Shown in pieces: positions 18,486-25,589 of a DNA stretch of 58,823 nt. Source of the DNA: Phycisphaerae bacterium. Its GTDB lineage: Bacteria > Planctomycetota > Phycisphaerae > Phycisphaerales > SM1A02. Under the pieces are notes generated by a model. That model made no database searches, was not told the DNA's origin, and was given only the letters and a program-made list of their open reading frames with translations. Numbering within the stretch: position 1 is the first letter of the stretch; every line of letters begins with the position of its first letter. A program made the translations under genes and the position numbers. The stretch lies in the NCBI GenBank assembly GCA_002862305.1, contig PKCS01000064.1, positions 1 to 58,823 on the forward strand. Direction: 5' to 3'.

Positions 18486-18548
18486 GGTGAAGCCATGCTC
18501 GCCGGTTCCGCGGGGGGTGACAAGTCCGAATCCCGGAATCCCGCCGGC

Positions 18549-19241
18549 TCAGCCTCCGGGCGTGCCCGTCGGCTCCTTCGGGGGCGATCCCTCGAGCAGC
18601 TTCCACAGGACCCGGGTGCCGGGCGGTGCCTCGACCTTCCCGTTGACGATCATGTCCGTGGTCACGTCCTGGCCGTAGGTCCGACGGTTGAGCGCCTCGT
18701 CGATGGTGAAGCCCGACCCCCCGACCACCAGTCCCCCGTACACCCCCGCGGCGTCGGTGAACACCCGGACCTCGTCCCGGGCAAGGTCCACGGGGTCGGT
18801 GGTGCCGCTTCCCGTCCCGAAGCTCCCCGCCGCCTGCGCGACCGCGTAGCGCCCCTTGGTCAGGAATCGATCCACCGCCTCGTCGGTCAGGAACACGAAC
18901 ACCGAGTCCTCGCTCTGCGCACCGATCTGGAGCCCGATGGACCCCTGGATGAGGTCCACCGCCAGCGGGGGCGAGAACCCGTCCTCGAGTCGCTTGAGGA
19001 AGACGCCCACCCCGCCCTTCCCGCCGACCACCACCCCGGCCTGGGTGCTCGAGAAGATGGCGATCCCCCGTGCCCGGTCGATCAGTTCCCGGGGTACCGG
19101 GGTCGACGACTTCTCGATCCTCCGGAAGGACTGGACGTCCTTGGTGATCACCCCGGTCATGTCCGATTCGCAGCCGGTCGCCACCGCCAGCAGCAGGACC
19201 GTCCCGGGCACGAGTCCGATTCGCGTTCGCAGGTTCGTCAT
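18549..19241 (-). CDS. SYLF/YSC84-domain lipoprotein
   Basis: A 230-residue protein with a lipoprotein signal (VLLLAVATGC, acylated cysteine near residue 24). The SYLF domain follows, recognisable from IAIFSSTQAGVVVGGKGGVG, VFVFLTDEAVDRFL and GVYGGLVVGGSGF. SYLF domains bind phosphoinositides in eukaryotes; the bacterial members are surface or periplasmic lipid-binding proteins of unknown role. The gene has a strong GGAGGAG seven bases before the ATG. It sits 63 bases downstream of nothing in its own direction and is divergent from the RNase D gene, sharing a 163-base gap. It points toward the PSD1 gene 2 start but has no evident link to it. Confidence 0.85.
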   Translation of the reverse strand: MTNLRTRIGLVPGTVLLLAVATGCESDMTGVITKDVQSFRRIEKSSTPVPRELIDRARGIAIFSSTQAGVVVGGKGGVGVFLKRLEDGFSPPLAVDLIQGSIGLQIGAQSEDSVFVFLTDEAVDRFLTKGRYAVAQAAGSFGTGSGTTDPVDLARDEVRVFTDAAGVYGGLVVGGSGFTIDEALNRRTYGQDVTTDMIVNGKVEAPPGTRVLWKLLEGSPPKEPTGTPGG

Positions 19242-19345
19242 GTCGTCGCTCCTCCGGATGATCGGTGGGTGTGGCCCACGGGAAAGAATCGCCCGTTATT
19301 TGAACAGAAAGCTACCCGGACGGATCCCCGACTGCAAAGCCCTGA

Positions 19346-19351
19346 TAGGCT
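19346..19351 (+). promoter_or_regulatory. candidate -10 element TAGGCT before the RNase D gene, inside a small hairpin
   Basis: TAGGCT fits the local TAnnnT pattern and lies 53 bases before the TTG start at 19405. It overlaps the 3' arm of an AAGCC-CTGATA-GGCTT inverted repeat. GGATCCCCGAC occurs as a direct repeat at 19322-19332 and 19377-19387. Confidence 0.3.
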
Positions 19352-19404
19352 TGGCGAATCCATCACCCACGTGCCCGGATCCCCGACGCACGAAAGGAAC
19401 CTGC

Positions 19405-20697
19405 TTGAACTACCGGCGTCGAAAACGATCCTTCCAGCACGAGGAAGCCCACTCCGACCAGGAAGCCGCCCACGTGCCCCCGCTCAAGCACGAGCTGGTC
19501 CCGCGCGCGGAGCCGGTGATGATCACCGAGGACCGGGCCCTCCTGGAGTACCTGGACCATGCGCGGCAGGCGCCCATCGTCGCCTACGACACCGAGTTCA
19601 TCGGGGAGGAGACCTTCCACCCGATCATCTGCCTGGTCCAGCTGGCAACCTCCGACTCGATCGCGCTCATCGACCCGATGGCGGTCGGCAGCCTGGACCC
19701 GGTCTGGGAGCTCATCGCCGACCCCGACGTCCGGAAGGTGGTCCACGCCGGCAAGGTGGACCTGCAGCACGTCCACCACGGGATCGGCCGGAACGCGGCC
19801 TCGGTCATCGACACCCAGATCGCGGCCGCCTTCGCCGGGCTGCCCTGGCCGGTGGGACTGGCGCGGGTGATCGAGTCCTTCACCGGGCACCGGCTGGGCA
19901 AGGGGCATACCTTCACCAACTGGGACACCCGCCCCCTCAGCAACCAGCAGCTTCGCTACGCGGCGGACGACGTCCGGTACCTGCCGATGCTCTGGGCCAT
20001 GCTCGAGGCGGAACTGGATCGACGGGGCAACCTCGACTGGGCGATCCGCGAGTGCGAGGACACCCTGCTGCAGAGCTGGGAGTTCGATCCCGAACCGCAC
20101 CTGCGCAAGATCTCCAAGGGCATGCGCCTCAAGCCTCGTGCGCGGGCGCTGCTCCGGGCCCTGGTGGTGGAGCGGAACCGGATCGCCGAACTCGCCGACC
20201 GCCCGCACCGGGTGCTGATCCCCGACTCCGCCATGCTCGAGATGGCCAGGAGGAAGCCCTCCTCCGCCTCGGAACTCGCGGCGATCCGCGGTTTCCCCAA
20301 GCCGACCGCCGAGCAGTGGCACGAGGCGCTCCTCGGGATCCTGTCGAACCTCGACCAGCTCGACGTCTCGATGGAACAGCCGAGCCGACCCTCCAACGAG
20401 GCCGCCACCGACCAGGTCGAGATCGACGCGCTCTGGATGGTGGTCTGCACCCGGTTGCTCGCACTGGGGATCTCCCCCGGGATCGTGCTGTCCCGGAGCG
20501 TCCTCGCGGAGTGGTTCCTCGACTACCGCAAGGCCCGGTCATCCGCACTCTTCGACGCGGACGACTGGCGCGCGGAAGCCCTCGGGAGCTGGTTGTGCGA
20601 CTTCATCGCCGGCGATCGGAGCCTGGTCGTCGAGTGGGGGGATCGTGGCACCATCGTCCGCGAACGCTCGGGTCCCGAGGACGCCCCGTCCGACTGA
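19405..20697 (+). CDS. rnd: ribonuclease D (DEDDy exonuclease with HRDC domain)
   Basis: A 430-residue 3'-to-5' exoribonuclease involved in tRNA and stable RNA maturation. The DEDD metal-binding residues are in AYDTEFIGEE (Asp62, Glu64), HAGKVDLQHVHHG (about 115) and RYAADDVRYLPM (Asp and Tyr near 190). An HRDC domain spans about 235-310 (RLKPRARALLRALVVERNRI), followed by a second helical domain with GISPGIVLSRSVL. The start is TTG 19405, because AAAGGAA lies about seven bases upstream; the alternatives GTG 19516 and ATG 19519 lie just before the nuclease core with no comparable ribosome site. The extra 38 residues from the TTG are basic and then acidic. It is divergent from the SYLF gene and convergent with the methyltransferase gene. 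Confidence 0.88.
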   Translation: MNYRRRKRSFQHEEAHSDQEAAHVPPLKHELVPRAEPVMITEDRALLEYLDHARQAPIVAYDTEFIGEETFHPIICLVQLATSDSIALIDPMAVGSLDPVWELIADPDVRKVVHAGKVDLQHVHHGIGRNAASVIDTQIAAAFAGLPWPVGLARVIESFTGHRLGKGHTFTNWDTRPLSNQQLRYAADDVRYLPMLWAMLEAELDRRGNLDWAIRECEDTLLQSWEFDPEPHLRKISKGMRLKPRARALLRALVVERNRIAELADRPHRVLIPDSAMLEMARRKPSSASELAAIRGFPKPTAEQWHEALLGILSNLDQLDVSMEQPSRPSNEAATDQVEIDALWMVVCTRLLALGISPGIVLSRSVLAEWFLDYRKARSSALFDADDWRAEALGSWLCDFIAGDRSLVVEWGDRGTIVRERSGPEDAPSD

Positions 20698-20709
20698 GCG
20701 CCCGCGGAT

Positions 20710-21669
20710 TCAACCGGTCCGGCGCAGCTTCGCGATGAAGAACCCGTCCATCCCGGGAGGTGCGAGCCGGACCAGTTCCTCCCGACGGGGGATCGATCGC
20801 CCGCGGAACGACTCGCAGGGGGGCAGTCGTCCCGGCAGCTCGACGCCCGGCGGCTCGAGGGCGACCCGGCCCTCGTAGACCGCGAGGGCCCGTTCCACCA
20901 CCAGTTCGTTCTCCTCCGGCGCGAAGGTGCAGGTCGAGTAGACGATGGTCCCGCCGGGCCGGGTGGCCTCGATCGCGGAATGCAGCAGGCTCTTCTGCCG
21001 GGAGGACAGTCGGAGCGGGGTCTTCGGCTTCCAGCTGGCCCAGGTCTCCGGCAGGGGTCCCCGCATCATGCCTTCCCCGCTGCAGGGCGCGTCCACCAGG
21101 ACCCGGTCGTACCCCTCCGGTTCCCGTCGACCGATCCGTTCACCCCGGCCGACCCGCACCGATGCCTTCGCCCCGAGCAGTTCGAGCACCGCGCGAAGTC
21201 GGTGGCTCCGGGTGCGCGAGGCGTCGTTGGCCACCAGTTCCCCGCGGTTGTCCATCAAGGCGGCGAGGTGCGAGGTCTTGCTGCCGGGCGCCGCGCAGAG
21301 GTCGAGCACCCGCTCCCCCGGTCTCGGTGCCAGCACCAGCGAGGCCGCGATGCTGGAGGGCGACTGGATGTGGAGCCCGCCCGACTTCCAGGCCTCGAGT
21401 TCCTGGACCGCGCGCACCGACGCCCGGATCTCGATCGCCTCCCGGCACCAGTCCGACCTCGTGCACTCGATCGAGCACCTCGCGAGTTCCGACAACACCG
21501 TGTCCACGCTGGTGCGGAGGGTGTTCACCCTCGTCCAGGTCCGGGTGTCGCCCGGGGGCCCCTCGAGGAACGCGGCGAGTGACGCGTCCGGCAGCAGTTC
21601 CCGAAGTCGTTCGAGCAGTCCCTCGGGCGGGAAGTCCCCGTTCCCGGATGGTGGTTGGTGGTCGGTCAC
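20710..21669 (-). CDS. RsmB/RsmF-type rRNA cytosine-C5 methyltransferase
   Basis: A 319-residue methyltransferase of the NOP2/Sun (RsmB/NOP) family. The SAM-binding motif LDLCAAPGSKTSHLA is near residue 123; the two family cysteines are in DAPCSGEGMM (about 195) and YSTCTFAPEE. The enzyme transfers a methyl group from SAM to C5 of a cytosine in RNA, most likely 16S rRNA. There is no NusB-like domain, so it is closer to RsmF than to RsmB. The start is a GTG that overlaps the stop of the upstream lipoprotein gene by GTGA, which points to translational coupling. Its 3' end is 12 bases from that of the RNase D gene (convergent). Confidence 0.88.
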   Translation of the reverse strand: MTDHQPPSGNGDFPPEGLLERLRELLPDASLAAFLEGPPGDTRTWTRVNTLRTSVDTVLSELARCSIECTRSDWCREAIEIRASVRAVQELEAWKSGGLHIQSPSSIAASLVLAPRPGERVLDLCAAPGSKTSHLAALMDNRGELVANDASRTRSHRLRAVLELLGAKASVRVGRGERIGRREPEGYDRVLVDAPCSGEGMMRGPLPETWASWKPKTPLRLSSRQKSLLHSAIEATRPGGTIVYSTCTFAPEENELVVERALAVYEGRVALEPPGVELPGRLPPCESFRGRSIPRREELVRLAPPGMDGFFIAKLRRTG

Positions 21670-22178
21670 CCCGGGACATCCCTGCCGTCGTCGCCCAGGA
21701 GTTCCTGCAGGCGCTGCGATCGCCGCATCACCTCCTCGACCTCGGTGCGCACCCGTTCCTCCCCGAAGCGCTCGCCCAGCCTCGAGCTGATCGGTCCCGA
21801 CATCCCGTCCAGCATCCCGATCGACACGCATCGCTGCAGTGCACCCTGGACCCGACCCCGCCAGAAGTTGCGGGCGCTGGCCACCGCCCCCGGATGCGCC
21901 TCGAGGAGTTCCTGGATCCGGGTGAGGTTCAGTCGGGTCGCGGTGAAGGTGATCCAGAAGGTCTCGAGCTCGAGTCCCTGGGGCGGTGATCCGGACTCGC
22001 GGGAGGCTTCCTCGGCCTCGTACATCGACTGCAGCGCGATCGCCAGCGACATGGTGGTGTTGTTGAGCTTCTGCAGGGTCTCCGGGGAAGGTTCCCGGTC
22101 CGCCCCCCCCGGCGAGCACGCCCCGAGCAGCAGGGGCCAGGCGAGGAGGATCCCCGCCAGCATCGATCCTCTGTACAT
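21666..22178 (-). CDS. putative lipoprotein of unknown function
   Basis: A 170-residue protein with a lipoprotein signal (LAWPLLLGAC, cysteine near residue 21). The mature part is helical and charged, for example LEEVMRRSQRLQELLGD-like stretches near the C-terminus and TLQKLNNTTMSLAIALQSMY after the anchor. No family is recognised. ATG 22178 has GGAGG nine bases upstream; an in-frame ATG at 22163 would also retain the signal. Its stop overlaps the start of the RNA methyltransferase (GTGA), so the two are co-translated, although a shared role is not obvious. It is divergent from the TerB-like gene, with a 75-base gap. Confidence 0.6.
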   Translation of the reverse strand: MYRGSMLAGILLAWPLLLGACSPGGADREPSPETLQKLNNTTMSLAIALQSMYEAEEASRESGSPPQGLELETFWITFTATRLNLTRIQELLEAHPGAVASARNFWRGRVQGALQRCVSIGMLDGMSGPISSRLGERFGEERVRTEVEEVMRRSQRLQELLGDDGRDVPG

Positions 22179-22214
22179 GGTGGCGCGCCTCCGTCGCTGG
22201 GGGTGGTGCCTCGG

Positions 22215-22243
22215 TTGAGTCCCGACTGCAATCATGCCAGAAT
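22215..22243 (+). promoter_or_regulatory. candidate promoter TTGAGT-N17-CAGAAT for the TerB-like operon
   Basis: TTGAGT at 22215-22220 and CAGAAT at 22238-22243 are 17 bases apart. The -10 ends ten bases before the ATG at 22254, leaving a leader of a few bases and no Shine-Dalgarno sequence. This is one of the few places with a recognisable -35. Confidence 0.5.
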
Positions 22244-22253
22244 GTGACGTCCC

Positions 22254-22709
22254 ATGTCCTCCGCACCAAGCGAAAACGAGCTCGCGACCCTCTGGTTCCT
22301 CACCGCCCGGGCGATGTCCGTGGCCGGGGGGGGACTGTCGGCCTCCCGGCAGGGAGCGGGGGGCCTCTACGCCCAGGCGATGCTCGGCATCTCCGAGGAG
22401 GCCTGCATCCAGGCCAAGTCCGACGAGTCCATGGCGAGCCTGACCCTCCTGGACTGCCTCGCCCGCCTCGGCCACGTGCCGAAGGACGTCGGGGAGCGGA
22501 TCATGACCGGGGTCATGATGATCGCCTACTCCGACCAGACCATGCAGCCCCTCGAGGTCCGCTGGGCGTCCATGATCGCCTCCGCGATGTCCATGGACGT
22601 CGACGACTTCCAGCGCTGCTGCGTCAATGCGCGGGTGATGTCGAGCATGATGGCCCAGGCCCCCGATGCGGAGGTCCCGGATGTCCCGGAGGCGGGGGCG
22701 GGCGCATGA
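22254..22709 (+). CDS. hypothetical protein with TerB-like helical fold (tentative)
   Basis: A 151-residue helical protein. The stretch MIAYSDQTMQPLEVRWASMI followed by MDVDDFQRC resembles the helix-acidic loop-helix pattern of TerB/tellurite-resistance-like domains, but this is judged by eye and only tentative. It is methionine-rich and has no signal or membrane segment, so it is probably cytoplasmic. It overlaps the next gene by ATGA and is therefore likely co-translated with it. TerB-like domains are often accessory parts of stress or membrane-linked complexes; nothing here proves such a role. It has its own near-leaderless promoter candidate just upstream. Confidence 0.5.
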   Translation: MSSAPSENELATLWFLTARAMSVAGGGLSASRQGAGGLYAQAMLGISEEACIQAKSDESMASLTLLDCLARLGHVPKDVGERIMTGVMMIAYSDQTMQPLEVRWASMIASAMSMDVDDFQRCCVNARVMSSMMAQAPDAEVPDVPEAGAGA

Positions 22710-23554
22710 GCGACGGCTCCTCCAACTTCGGGTTCCTCGATCGCTGCGACCCGCGCGTCGCGCACCTCGCCCGGCAGGCCGAGCACTACGTCCACAGCGA
22801 CCCCGACTCCTGCCTGTTCAAGCTCCGACTCATGATCGAGCTGATGGCCAAGCGACTCGCCTCGATGGCGCTGCCCAACCTGGTGGCCGCCGACCTGAGC
22901 TCGATGCTGGGGGCGCTCGAGCGCGACGGGGCCCTGCCGCGGCCGCAGGCCGACGGGATGCACGCGATCCGCCGCGACGGCAACGCCGCGGTCCACGGGA
23001 ATCCCACCCCCTCGCCCACCGCGATGCGTCGCCTGCGCGACGCGCACCGACTCTCCGGCTGGTACGTGCGCAACGTGGTGCGGGGCGCCAAGGTCCAGCC
23101 CCGCGACTTCGTGCCCCCGTCCGCCCCCGCGGGCACCTCCAGCGAGGAGACCGAGGTCCACGACCGGATCGAGGAACTGGAGGACCGGATCGAGCTGCAG
23201 CGTCGCCGGACCCGGGAGTCGCTGCTGCTGTTCCGGGACGACGAGCATCCCGAGGGGGTGCAGAAGCGCTACCGCATCGAGCTCAAGGCGCTGGAGATGG
23301 TGGCGGTCGCGGCCGGCGAACCGCTGGTCGATGCCGACTTCGTGGCCCTGGTCATGGCGATGGACCTCGAGGCGATCTACGAGCACCCCTCCTTCGGGCT
23401 GGACACCCGGGACGCACGGCGCCGGGCCGAGAAGCAGCTCGCGGACGTGAAGGACGTGCTCGACTCCTGCGAGCACGACTACCTCAAGGAGCGTGCGGAA
23501 CTGGTCAAGGAGATGCAGCTGCTCAAGCGCCGGCAGCTGCGGGGCGAGGTCTGA
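22706..23554 (+). CDS. DUF4145-like protein with C-terminal coiled coil
   Basis: A 282-residue soluble protein. Residues about 18-115 match the DUF4145 pattern: an ARQAEHYVHSDPDSCLFKLR helix, IELMAKRLASM, and the HAIRRDGNAAVHGNPTPS motif near 93. This domain is known as a helical module, often at the N-terminus of restriction HsdR subunits and in small accessory proteins. The rest (about 145-282) is highly charged and helical (EELEDRIELQRRRTRESLLL; ERAELVKEMQLLKRRQ), probably a coiled coil. The ATGA overlap with the TerB-like gene makes the two a unit. No nuclease or helicase motif is present. A defence or stress role is a guess; the protein is better described as an unknown adaptor. Confidence 0.55.
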   Translation: MSDGSSNFGFLDRCDPRVAHLARQAEHYVHSDPDSCLFKLRLMIELMAKRLASMALPNLVAADLSSMLGALERDGALPRPQADGMHAIRRDGNAAVHGNPTPSPTAMRRLRDAHRLSGWYVRNVVRGAKVQPRDFVPPSAPAGTSSEETEVHDRIEELEDRIELQRRRTRESLLLFRDDEHPEGVQKRYRIELKALEMVAVAAGEPLVDADFVALVMAMDLEAIYEHPSFGLDTRDARRRAEKQLADVKDVLDSCEHDYLKERAELVKEMQLLKRRQLRGEV

Positions 23555-23573
23555 GCCCGGGCCGGCGGTCGAC

Positions 23574-24011
23574 TCAGGACCCGTCGGGTCGCTCGTCCCG
23601 CTCCCGGCGCTCCCGGAGCTTCTTCAGGACCGGCTTGTCCGCGGGCAGCATGCGCAGGTCGGCGAGTTCCTCGAGGGTGGCCCACTTCAGCTCCTCGTGC
23701 TCGATGAGGCTCGGTTCCCCCTCGAGGATCGTCCCCAGGTGGACGGTGAGCTTGAAGCCGGGATTGGGTCGCACCACGCAGATCCGCTCGCCGATCTCGC
23801 ATTCGACCTCGAGCTCCTCCCGGAGTTCCCGGCGGAGGCAGTCGACCACGTTCTCCCCGGGCTCCAGCTTGCCGCCGGGGAATTCCCAGTAGCCTCCGAA
23901 CGAGTCGTTCTTCAGGCGCAGGCCCACCAGCAGGCGTCCATCCCGCTCGATGACCGCCGCGGCCGCTCGGACCCGCCCCGACTTCCGACCTGTGTCGCTG
24001 GACTCGCTCAT
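23574..24011 (-). CDS. NUDIX hydrolase, MutT-like
   Basis: A 145-residue NUDIX enzyme. The NUDIX box is intact: GGKLEPGENVVDCLRREL followed by REELEVE (about residues 43-67), which binds the divalent metal. It is preceded by AAAVIERDGRLLVGLRLKND, and the fold matches 8-oxo-dGTP diphosphatases. It probably hydrolyses oxidised or unusual nucleoside triphosphates. ATG 24011 was chosen rather than 24059 because a TACCAT hexamer ends seven bases before it and would be inside the longer reading. The C-terminal tail is rich in Arg and Glu. The gene is convergent with the DUF4145-like gene and downstream of the HlyD gene on the same strand, 87 bases away. Confidence 0.85.
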   Translation of the reverse strand: MSESSDTGRKSGRVRAAAAVIERDGRLLVGLRLKNDSFGGYWEFPGGKLEPGENVVDCLRRELREELEVECEIGERICVVRPNPGFKLTVHLGTILEGEPSLIEHEELKWATLEELADLRMLPADKPVLKKLRERRERDERPDGS

Positions 24012-24018
24012 CGACCAG

Positions 24019-24024
24019 ATGGTA
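24019..24024 (-). promoter_or_regulatory. candidate -10 element TACCAT giving a leaderless NUDIX transcript
   Basis: TCTACCAT on the minus strand ends seven bases before the ATG at 24011, with no Shine-Dalgarno sequence between. Confidence 0.5.
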
Positions 24025-24098
24025 GACCGAACCAGCCGGTCCGGAGTCGGACGCCGCACCGAAGCCGCTGAAATTCACGCCTGCCGCCCGTGGGCCGC

Positions 24099-25271
24099 TC
24101 AGTTCGCCAGCTTCAGCCGGGAGAAGAACTCCCTGATCCACGGGAAGCGGGGCTTCGGCAGCTCCTCCTCGCCCGGGAGCACGATCACCATCGCGGTGGC
24201 GCCCATCCGCAGGGTCAGCTCCGGAGGGTGGTCCTCGACGATGATCCGTACCGGGAACCGCTGGGCGAGCCGCACCCAGTCCAGGGTGGGGCTCACGGTG
24301 GGGATGGGGTCGAGGCTCGGGCCCTCGGTGTCGGTGATCGCCCAGCCGATGCCCTGGATCCGCCCCTTCATGCGGTACTGGGGATAGGCCATCAGGTAGA
24401 TCTCCACGGTGTCCCCGATCTCGAGGTACTCGAGGTAGGTCTCCTTGAAGTTGGCCATCACGTACCAGATCGTGCGGTCCACGATCGCGAACACCTGCTC
24501 ACCCACGTTGGCGTACTCGCCCACCGTGATGTTGAGGTTGGTGATGTACCCGTCGAAGGGCGCCTCGACGTAGCAGTAGTCCAGGAACAGCTTCGCCCGG
24601 TCGACCTCGACCTGGGCCGCCACCCGGCGTGCGTTGGTGTCCTTCACCTCCCCGAGGTTGGTCACCGAGACCCGGTACTCCTGCTCGGCCTGGGCGAGCT
24701 CCGCCTGCGCGGTGGCGACCGCGGCCTCCATCGCGAGGGCCTCCGAGCGGGCCTTGTCCACCTGGTCGGGGGTCACGAACCGTCCTCCCAGCAGCGGTTC
24801 CACCCGGGCCAGGTACTGCGCGGAGTAGTCGGCCAGCGCGCGATGCTGCGCGATCTTCGCCCGGGCCGCGACGATCTTCGCCTCCGACGCCTTGATCTGG
24901 TCCTGGTAGCCGGCGATCTCGAGGTTGACCAGTTCCAGCTGGGCCTCCGCCTCCTGCAGCGCGATCTCGTAGGGGCGGGGGTCGACCACGAAGAGCAGGT
25001 CGCCCTCGTTCACCGGCTGGTTGTCGTCGACGTTGAGTTCGAGGATCCGGCCCGACACGTGGGGGGCGATCCCGATGATGTTCGCACGGGTGTAGGCGTC
25101 CTCGGTCCGGGGCTGGTCCTCGAGCTCCGCCGCGAACATCAGCAGGGAGACGATGCCCAGCAGGATGAACCCGATCCCGAGCACCCAGCCCGCGGTGACC
25201 TGCGCGGTCCTGGCCACGGACTCGATCCGCTTCCTCCGTCGCTGCTGCTCGATGTGTTCATGGGTGCTCAT
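24099..25271 (-). CDS. HlyD/EmrA-type membrane fusion protein of an efflux pump
   Basis: A 390-residue periplasmic adaptor anchored by one membrane segment at about residues 27-48. The barrel-sandwich (lipoyl-like) half-motifs are IAPHVSGRILELNVDDNQPV near 70 and YVEAPFDGYITNLNITVGEY near 230. A long alpha-helical hairpin lies between them (about 105-215, ALQEAEAQLELVNLEIAGYQ). The C-terminal beta-barrel follows. The family bridges an inner-membrane pump and a TolC channel. It lies 17 bases downstream of a YtcA-like gene, while the pump (FUSC) and TolC genes are divergent. This is the gene set of E. coli aaeXAB/mdtNOP-type aromatic-acid efflux systems, so an aromatic carboxylate or drug substrate is a reasonable guess. 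Confidence 0.88.
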   Translation of the reverse strand: MSTHEHIEQQRRRKRIESVARTAQVTAGWVLGIGFILLGIVSLLMFAAELEDQPRTEDAYTRANIIGIAPHVSGRILELNVDDNQPVNEGDLLFVVDPRPYEIALQEAEAQLELVNLEIAGYQDQIKASEAKIVAARAKIAQHRALADYSAQYLARVEPLLGGRFVTPDQVDKARSEALAMEAAVATAQAELAQAEQEYRVSVTNLGEVKDTNARRVAAQVEVDRAKLFLDYCYVEAPFDGYITNLNITVGEYANVGEQVFAIVDRTIWYVMANFKETYLEYLEIGDTVEIYLMAYPQYRMKGRIQGIGWAITDTEGPSLDPIPTVSPTLDWVRLAQRFPVRIIVEDHPPELTLRMGATAMVIVLPGEEELPKPRFPWIREFFSRLKLAN

Positions 25272-25288
25272 GGGTGCGGATCCGTCGA

Positions 25289-25564
25289 TCAGTTTGCGAA
25301 GAACACCAGCCAGATCCAGCACGCCACCGAGAGGAAGACGCCGGTGTAGGCCGCCGGCTTCAGGAACAGGTGCTTGTCGACGCCGGTCCGGACCAGCACC
25401 TCCCTCAGGACCAGGCACGCGACCACCCCCAGGACCATGCTGAGGATCCACGAGGGGAAGTAGGCGCCGGCGATGTCGAAGATCGGGTCGCAGCCCGCCA
25501 GCGGCAGGCAGGCCGCCGCCAGCAGCAGGCCTCGCATCGCGATTCTGGGGGTGCTCGCAGTCAC
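25289..25564 (-). CDS. YtcA-family small membrane lipoprotein
   Basis: A 91-residue protein with a lipoprotein signal ending in PLAGC, followed by DIAGAYFPSWILSM, the hallmark of the YtcA family (E. coli YtcA has VIGAYYPSWFF), and two further hydrophobic segments (about 42-60 and 70-88). YtcA genes sit beside MdtN/HlyD-type pump genes in enterobacteria, which matches the position here, 17 bases before the HlyD gene. The role is unknown, perhaps in assembly of the pump. GTG 25564 was chosen because a TATACT element ends seven bases before it; an internal ATG at 25537 is the alternative and would leave the signal intact. Neither has a Shine-Dalgarno sequence. Confidence 0.72.
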   Translation of the reverse strand: MTASTPRIAMRGLLLAAACLPLAGCDPIFDIAGAYFPSWILSMVLGVVACLVLREVLVRTGVDKHLFLKPAAYTGVFLSVACWIWLVFFAN

Positions 25565-25571
25565 GAGGATC

Positions 25572-25579
25572 AGTATAAA
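25572..25579. promoter_or_regulatory. overlapping divergent -10 elements of the efflux locus
   Basis: The eight bases AGTATAAA read as TATAAA on the plus strand (25574-25579, ten bases before ATG 25590) and as TATACT on the minus strand (25572-25577, seven bases before GTG 25564). Polymerase could occupy only one at a time, so the two arms may compete or be switched by one regulator. Confidence 0.5.
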
Positions 25580-25589
25580 CTCATTACCC

